Shown here piece by piece: positions 61,092 through 64,000 of a stretch of 64,000 nt of DNA. This DNA comes from Pseudomonas solani (GTDB taxonomy: Bacteria > Pseudomonadota > Gammaproteobacteria > Pseudomonadales > Pseudomonadaceae), in the NCBI RefSeq assembly GCF_026072635.1, contig NZ_AP023081.1, positions 2,812,501 to 2,876,500 on the forward strand. The letters run 5' to 3'. The notes below the pieces were generated by a model. That model worked only from the letters and a program-made list of their open reading frames with translations. It searched no databases and had not been told where the DNA came from. Both the position numbers and the translations under genes were made by a program. Positions within the stretch are counted from its first letter, which is position 1. Each line of letters starts with the position of its first letter.

Positions 61092-62381
61092 ATGTTCAAG
61101 CAATCCGCCCAGCATGTCGGCACCTGGTACGCCGCCAGCTACCCCGGCTCCATCCCCCTGCGCCCGCGCCTGCAAGGCAGCCTGGACTGCGAGGTGCTGA
61201 TCATCGGCGCCGGCTTCAGCGGCCTGCACACCGCGCTGCGCCTGGCCCTGGCCGGCAAGCGCGTGGTGCTGCTGGAGGCCAGCCGCGTGGCCTGGGCGGC
61301 CTCCGGACGCAATGGCGGGCAGGCGCTGCTGGGCTGGTCGTGCGACATGCCGCCGCTGGAAAAGGCACTGGGGCAGGAGCGCACCCGCCGCCTGTGGGAC
61401 AGCATGCGCTGGGCCGCAGGCGAGATGCGCGAGCTGCCGCAGCGCCACGGTTTCGATGTCGACTACCGCGTCGGCAGCCTGTGGACGGCGGTGCTGGAGC
61501 GCCGCGTCGAACTGCTGCGCGAGGCCCAGCGTGACGCCGAGCAGAAGTGGGGCTACGACGCCATGCGCCTGATCGAGCGCGACGAGCTGCCGGAGTGGAT
61601 CGACAGCCCGCGCTACAAGGCGGCGCTCTATGACCCGGAGGCCGCCCACCTCAACCCGCTGAAGCTGGCCCAGGGCCTGGCCGCCGCCATCGAAGCCGCC
61701 GGCGGGCGCATCTTCGAGCAGAGCCAGGTGCTGGAATACCGCGAGACGCCGGCCGGCTACGTGGCGCGCACGCCCGAGGGCGAGGTGCGTGGCGACGTGC
61801 TGGTGCTGGCCTGCAACGCCTACGTCGACGGCCTGGACCGCCAGCTGTCCTCGCGCCTGCTGCCGGTGGGCTCCTACCAGGTGGCCACCGCGCCGCTGGA
61901 CCCGGAGCTGGCGCGCTCGCTGCTGCCGAAGAACAGCTGCGTGATCGACAACCAGTTCGTGCCCGACTACTTCCGCCTCACCCCCGACCACCGCCTGCTG
62001 TTCGGTGGCGGCTGCACCTACCTGGGCGGCCTGCCCAAGGACGTGCCGGCGGCCACCCGGCCCTACCTGGAGCGGGTGTTCCCGCAGCTCAAGGGCGTGC
62101 AGATCGACTACGGCTGGGGCGGCCACATCGACGTGACCATGAAGCGCACCCCCGACATCGGCCGCCAGGGCCAGCGCTACTGGCTGCAGGGCTTCTCCGG
62201 CCACGGCATCCTGCCAACCCTGGCCGGTGCCCGCGCGGTGGCCGACGCCATCCTCGGCGACGAACAGCTGCTGGCGCTCTACCAGGGCCTCGACAACCCG
62301 CGCTTCCCCGGCGGCTCGCTGCTGGCCGCACCGCTGGAAGCCGCCGGCAAAGCCTGGTATCGCTTGCGCGACCTGGCCTGA
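61092..62381 (+). CDS. FAD-dependent gamma-glutamylpolyamine oxidoreductase (PauB/PuuB-like)
   Basis: A 429-aa DAO-family enzyme. FAD motif EVLIIGAGFSGLHTALRLALAGK, then SGRNGGQALLGWSCDM (PuuB-like RNGGQ) and C-terminal WLQGFSGHGILPTLAGARAV. It oxidises gamma-glutamyl-putrescine or similar to the aldehyde. Start ATG 61092 (MFKQSAQHVGTWYAAS); the in-frame ATG 61056 would lie inside the operator. Equivalent by position to PA0534 (pauB1, from memory). The XRE-cupin gene follows by 24 bp. Confidence 0.88.
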   Translation: MFKQSAQHVGTWYAASYPGSIPLRPRLQGSLDCEVLIIGAGFSGLHTALRLALAGKRVVLLEASRVAWAASGRNGGQALLGWSCDMPPLEKALGQERTRRLWDSMRWAAGEMRELPQRHGFDVDYRVGSLWTAVLERRVELLREAQRDAEQKWGYDAMRLIERDELPEWIDSPRYKAALYDPEAAHLNPLKLAQGLAAAIEAAGGRIFEQSQVLEYRETPAGYVARTPEGEVRGDVLVLACNAYVDGLDRQLSSRLLPVGSYQVATAPLDPELARSLLPKNSCVIDNQFVPDYFRLTPDHRLLFGGGCTYLGGLPKDVPAATRPYLERVFPQLKGVQIDYGWGGHIDVTMKRTPDIGRQGQRYWLQGFSGHGILPTLAGARAVADAILGDEQLLALYQGLDNPRFPGGSLLAAPLEAAGKAWYRLRDLA

Positions 62382-62405
62382 CGCCGGCACCGAAGGAGAT
62401 TCGAC

Positions 62406-62963
62406 ATGGACATGCAAGACGAGATCGAAGGCCTCGCGATCCTCATCCGCGACCTGCGCAAGCACAAGAACCTGACCCTGGGCGAACTGGCCGCGCGCAT
62501 CGACCGCTCGGTGGGCTTCCTCTCCCAGGTGGAGCGCGGCCTGTCGCGCCCCACGGTGGCCGACCTCACCGCCATCAGCGAGGCCCTGGGCGTGCCCACC
62601 ACCTACTTCTACAGCCTCAGCAAGCCCCGCGAGGTGCGCTGGGTGACCCGCCCCGGCGAGCGCCGCACGCTCTACTACGCCGGCGGCATCACCGACGTGC
62701 TCGCCTCGCCGAACATGTCGGCCGGCTTCTCCATGCTCGAAAGCCACCTGGAGCCCGGCGCCACCAGCGGCGAAGGCCACCTGGACGACAGCTCCGAGCA
62801 GGGCGGCTTCGTGCTCGAAGGCGAGCTCAGCATCTGGCTCGACGACGCCGAGGAACCGGTGGTGCTGCAGCCCAACGACAGCTTCCAGCTGCCGGCCCAC
62901 GCGCAGTTCCGCTACGCCAACCTTTCCGATAAACCAACGCGGGTCTTATGGGTATTCACCTGA
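62406..62963 (+). CDS. XRE-family regulator with cupin domain (PuuR-like)
   Basis: A 185-aa protein: N-terminal HTH (about 8-65, LRKHKNLTLGELAARIDRSVGFLSQVERGLSRP) and C-terminal cupin_2 (about 105-180, EGELSIWLDDAEEPVVLQPNDSFQLPAHAQFRYAN). This is the PuuR architecture; PuuR represses putrescine catabolism. AAGGAG is 7 nt before ATG 62406. It is probably the ligand of the paired operators before the oxidase gene. Confidence 0.92.
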   Translation: MDMQDEIEGLAILIRDLRKHKNLTLGELAARIDRSVGFLSQVERGLSRPTVADLTAISEALGVPTTYFYSLSKPREVRWVTRPGERRTLYYAGGITDVLASPNMSAGFSMLESHLEPGATSGEGHLDDSSEQGGFVLEGELSIWLDDAEEPVVLQPNDSFQLPAHAQFRYANLSDKPTRVLWVFT

Positions 62964-63135
62964 AATCCGGCCATAACCTGCTGCGCTCGGCCAGGCTGCG
63001 TTGAAACCAGGCTCGGACTGCTCGTTTACGGCTCGTAAACTCCGCGTCCTCGCCTGATTTCGCCTTGCCCGTCCTTCGCTCGCGACGGTTCTGATCCGAA
63101 TTTCCCCGCAACTCCCTGTGTGCGAAGGACAAGAA
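62964..63135. repeat. Intergenic repeat (GCTGCGTTGAAACCAGGC type)
   Basis: A 170-bp gap holds a sequence type common between pseudomonad genes, with a small palindrome GTTTACGGCTCGTAAAC near 63025. No gene seen; some promoter activity for the ligase gene is possible. Confidence 0.5.
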
Positions 63136-63138
63136 GAA

Positions 63139-64000
63139 ATGAATACGCAACATCCCGACCTGCTCGCCGAAGTGCGTGCCTTCCGTGCCCGGTACCCGGA
63201 GATCCGCTACGTGGACCTGATCTGCCTGGACATCCCCGGGCACTTCTACGGCAAGCGCTACCCGGTGGAGATGCTGGAGAAGGTCGCCGCCGGCGGCCCG
63301 CTGAAGCTGCCGCAGAACTGCGTGCTGCTGGGCACCCAGGGCGGGCTGTACCCCATCGGTGACTACTGCTTCGCCGACGGTGACCCGGATGCGCCGCGGC
63401 GCCTGGTGCCGGGCACGTTGAAGCCGGTGTGCTGGGAGCGCCAGCCCCTGGGGCAGATGCTGATCACCTCCGACGGCACCTCGGCGCCCATCGAGTTCGA
63501 GCCGCGCGAAGTGCTGGCCCGTGTGCTGCAGCGCCTGGCGCGCCGTGGCATCCGTCCGGTGGTGGCCTTCGAGCTGGAGTTCTACCTGTTCGACCGCACG
63601 CTCAAGGACGGCCTGCCACAGTTCCCCCGCGACGCCCTGTGCGACGACGAGGACGACCAGCCCAACATGCACATCGAGCGGCTGTCGCGCTTCTCCACCG
63701 TGCTCCACGAGATGGTCGAGGCGGCCAACCAGCAGGGCGTGGCGGCGAATGTGATGACCGCCGAACTGGGCCCGGGGCAGTTCGAGATCAACTTCGGCCA
63801 CTGCGACGACGGCCTGCAGGCTGCCGACTGGGCCGCCCTGTTCTGCCGCAGCACCCGAGGCGTGGCGCTGAAGCACGGCCACCGCGCCAGCTTCATGAGC
63901 AAGCCCTACCTGGACGCGCCGGGCAGCGGCATGCACGTGCACGTCAGTCTCTACGACGAGGCCGGTACCAACCTGCTCGACGCCGATGGCCAGCGCCCCC
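63139..64000 (+). CDS. Glutamine synthetase family protein (gamma-glutamylpolyamine synthetase-like), cut by window end
   Basis: The first 287 codons of a GS-like ligase: N-terminal beta-grasp (RYVDLICLDIPGHFYGKRYP, GDYCFADGDPDAPRRLVPGTL), then the catalytic start EFEPREVLARVLQRL, VAFELEFYLFD (metal Glu), MTAELGPGQFEINF and GSGMHVHVSLYDE (His). Such enzymes (PuuA/PauA/SpuI) attach glutamate to polyamines. Next to the oxidase and PuuR-like regulator this fits the gamma-glutamylation pathway. ATG 63139; the 3' end is outside. Confidence 0.9.
   Translation, partial: MNTQHPDLLAEVRAFRARYPEIRYVDLICLDIPGHFYGKRYPVEMLEKVAAGGPLKLPQNCVLLGTQGGLYPIGDYCFADGDPDAPRRLVPGTLKPVCWERQPLGQMLITSDGTSAPIEFEPREVLARVLQRLARRGIRPVVAFELEFYLFDRTLKDGLPQFPRDALCDDEDDQPNMHIERLSRFSTVLHEMVEAANQQGVAANVMTAELGPGQFEINFGHCDDGLQAADWAALFCRSTRGVALKHGHRASFMSKPYLDAPGSGMHVHVSLYDEAGTNLLDADGQRP

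Noticed and set aside
1..64000. CRISPR arrays, tRNA/rRNA genes, insertion sequences, prophage
   Set aside because: No regularly spaced repeats, no tRNA-like folds noticed, no transposase, integrase or phage genes. The repeats present are intergenic palindromes.

Overview
The window is chromosomal DNA from a high-GC gammaproteobacterium, almost certainly a Pseudomonas of the P. aeruginosa side of the genus. Gene content and order recall P. aeruginosa PAO1 from about PA0470 to PA0535 (siderophore receptor with ECF sigma and FecR, glcB, rarD, srkA, modE, comF, bioBFHCD, three acyl-CoA dehydrogenases, rsmY, LysR-MOSC-aminotransferase-amidotransferase, gamma-glutamylpolyamine oxidase). The PAO1 comparison is from memory, not from an alignment. 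I saw no rRNA, tRNA, insertion sequence, prophage or CRISPR array.

Layout. 1-8.7 kb: the 3' part of one TonB-dependent siderophore receptor, then a minus-strand iron cluster: ECF sigma (with an upstream Fur-box-like site), FecR anti-sigma, FhuA-like hydroxamate receptor, PepSY inner-membrane protein, a 54-aa membrane protein and a frameshifted Vgb-like beta-propeller. 8.7-12.2 kb: DnaQ-like exonuclease, cNMP/CBS/DUF294 protein and a response regulator whose phospho-acceptor Asp is Glu. 12.3-13.8 kb: two hotdog thioesterases and a TetR regulator behind a perfect palindromic operator. 13.9-21.6 kb: core genes glcB, GNAT, double-ACT protein, rarD, srkA, modE, comF. 21.6-26.3 kb: bioBFHCD behind a BirA-type operator. 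26.4-34.8 kb: a small protein, a SprA-like metalloprotease, three paralogous acyl-CoA dehydrogenases (the first behind a PsrA-type operator) and a diguanylate cyclase.

35.0-39.9 kb: a secreted endonuclease I, the regulatory RNA RsmY with a consensus GacA box, and the LysR/MOSC/aminotransferase/amidotransferase block. 40.4-47.7 kb: the lysine-catabolic pair davB-davA, two orphan fimbrial-adhesin-like proteins flanking an Lrp/AsnC regulator, an AraC regulator and a degenerate GGDEF membrane protein.

48.0-56.7 kb is the most interesting part: a Pho-box-controlled cassette of TonB-dependent receptor, beta-propeller phytase lipoprotein, dedicated ExbB-ExbD-TonB and a Tat-exported PhoX phosphatase. 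A second Pho box precedes exbB. It reads as a self-contained outer-membrane system for phytate or another organic phosphate under phosphate starvation. 57-64 kb: a secreted hypothetical protein, a diguanylate cyclase, a DUF347-repeat membrane protein, DUF2388 and Sel1 proteins, and a gamma-glutamylation polyamine module (oxidase, XRE-cupin regulator, glutamine-synthetase-like ligase cut by the window end) with paired inverted-repeat operators.

Caution: three genes (Vgb-like, bioC, the second diguanylate cyclase) each carry an apparent one-base deletion in a G/C homopolymer. This looks more like homopolymer undercalling in the assembly than three independent gene losses.
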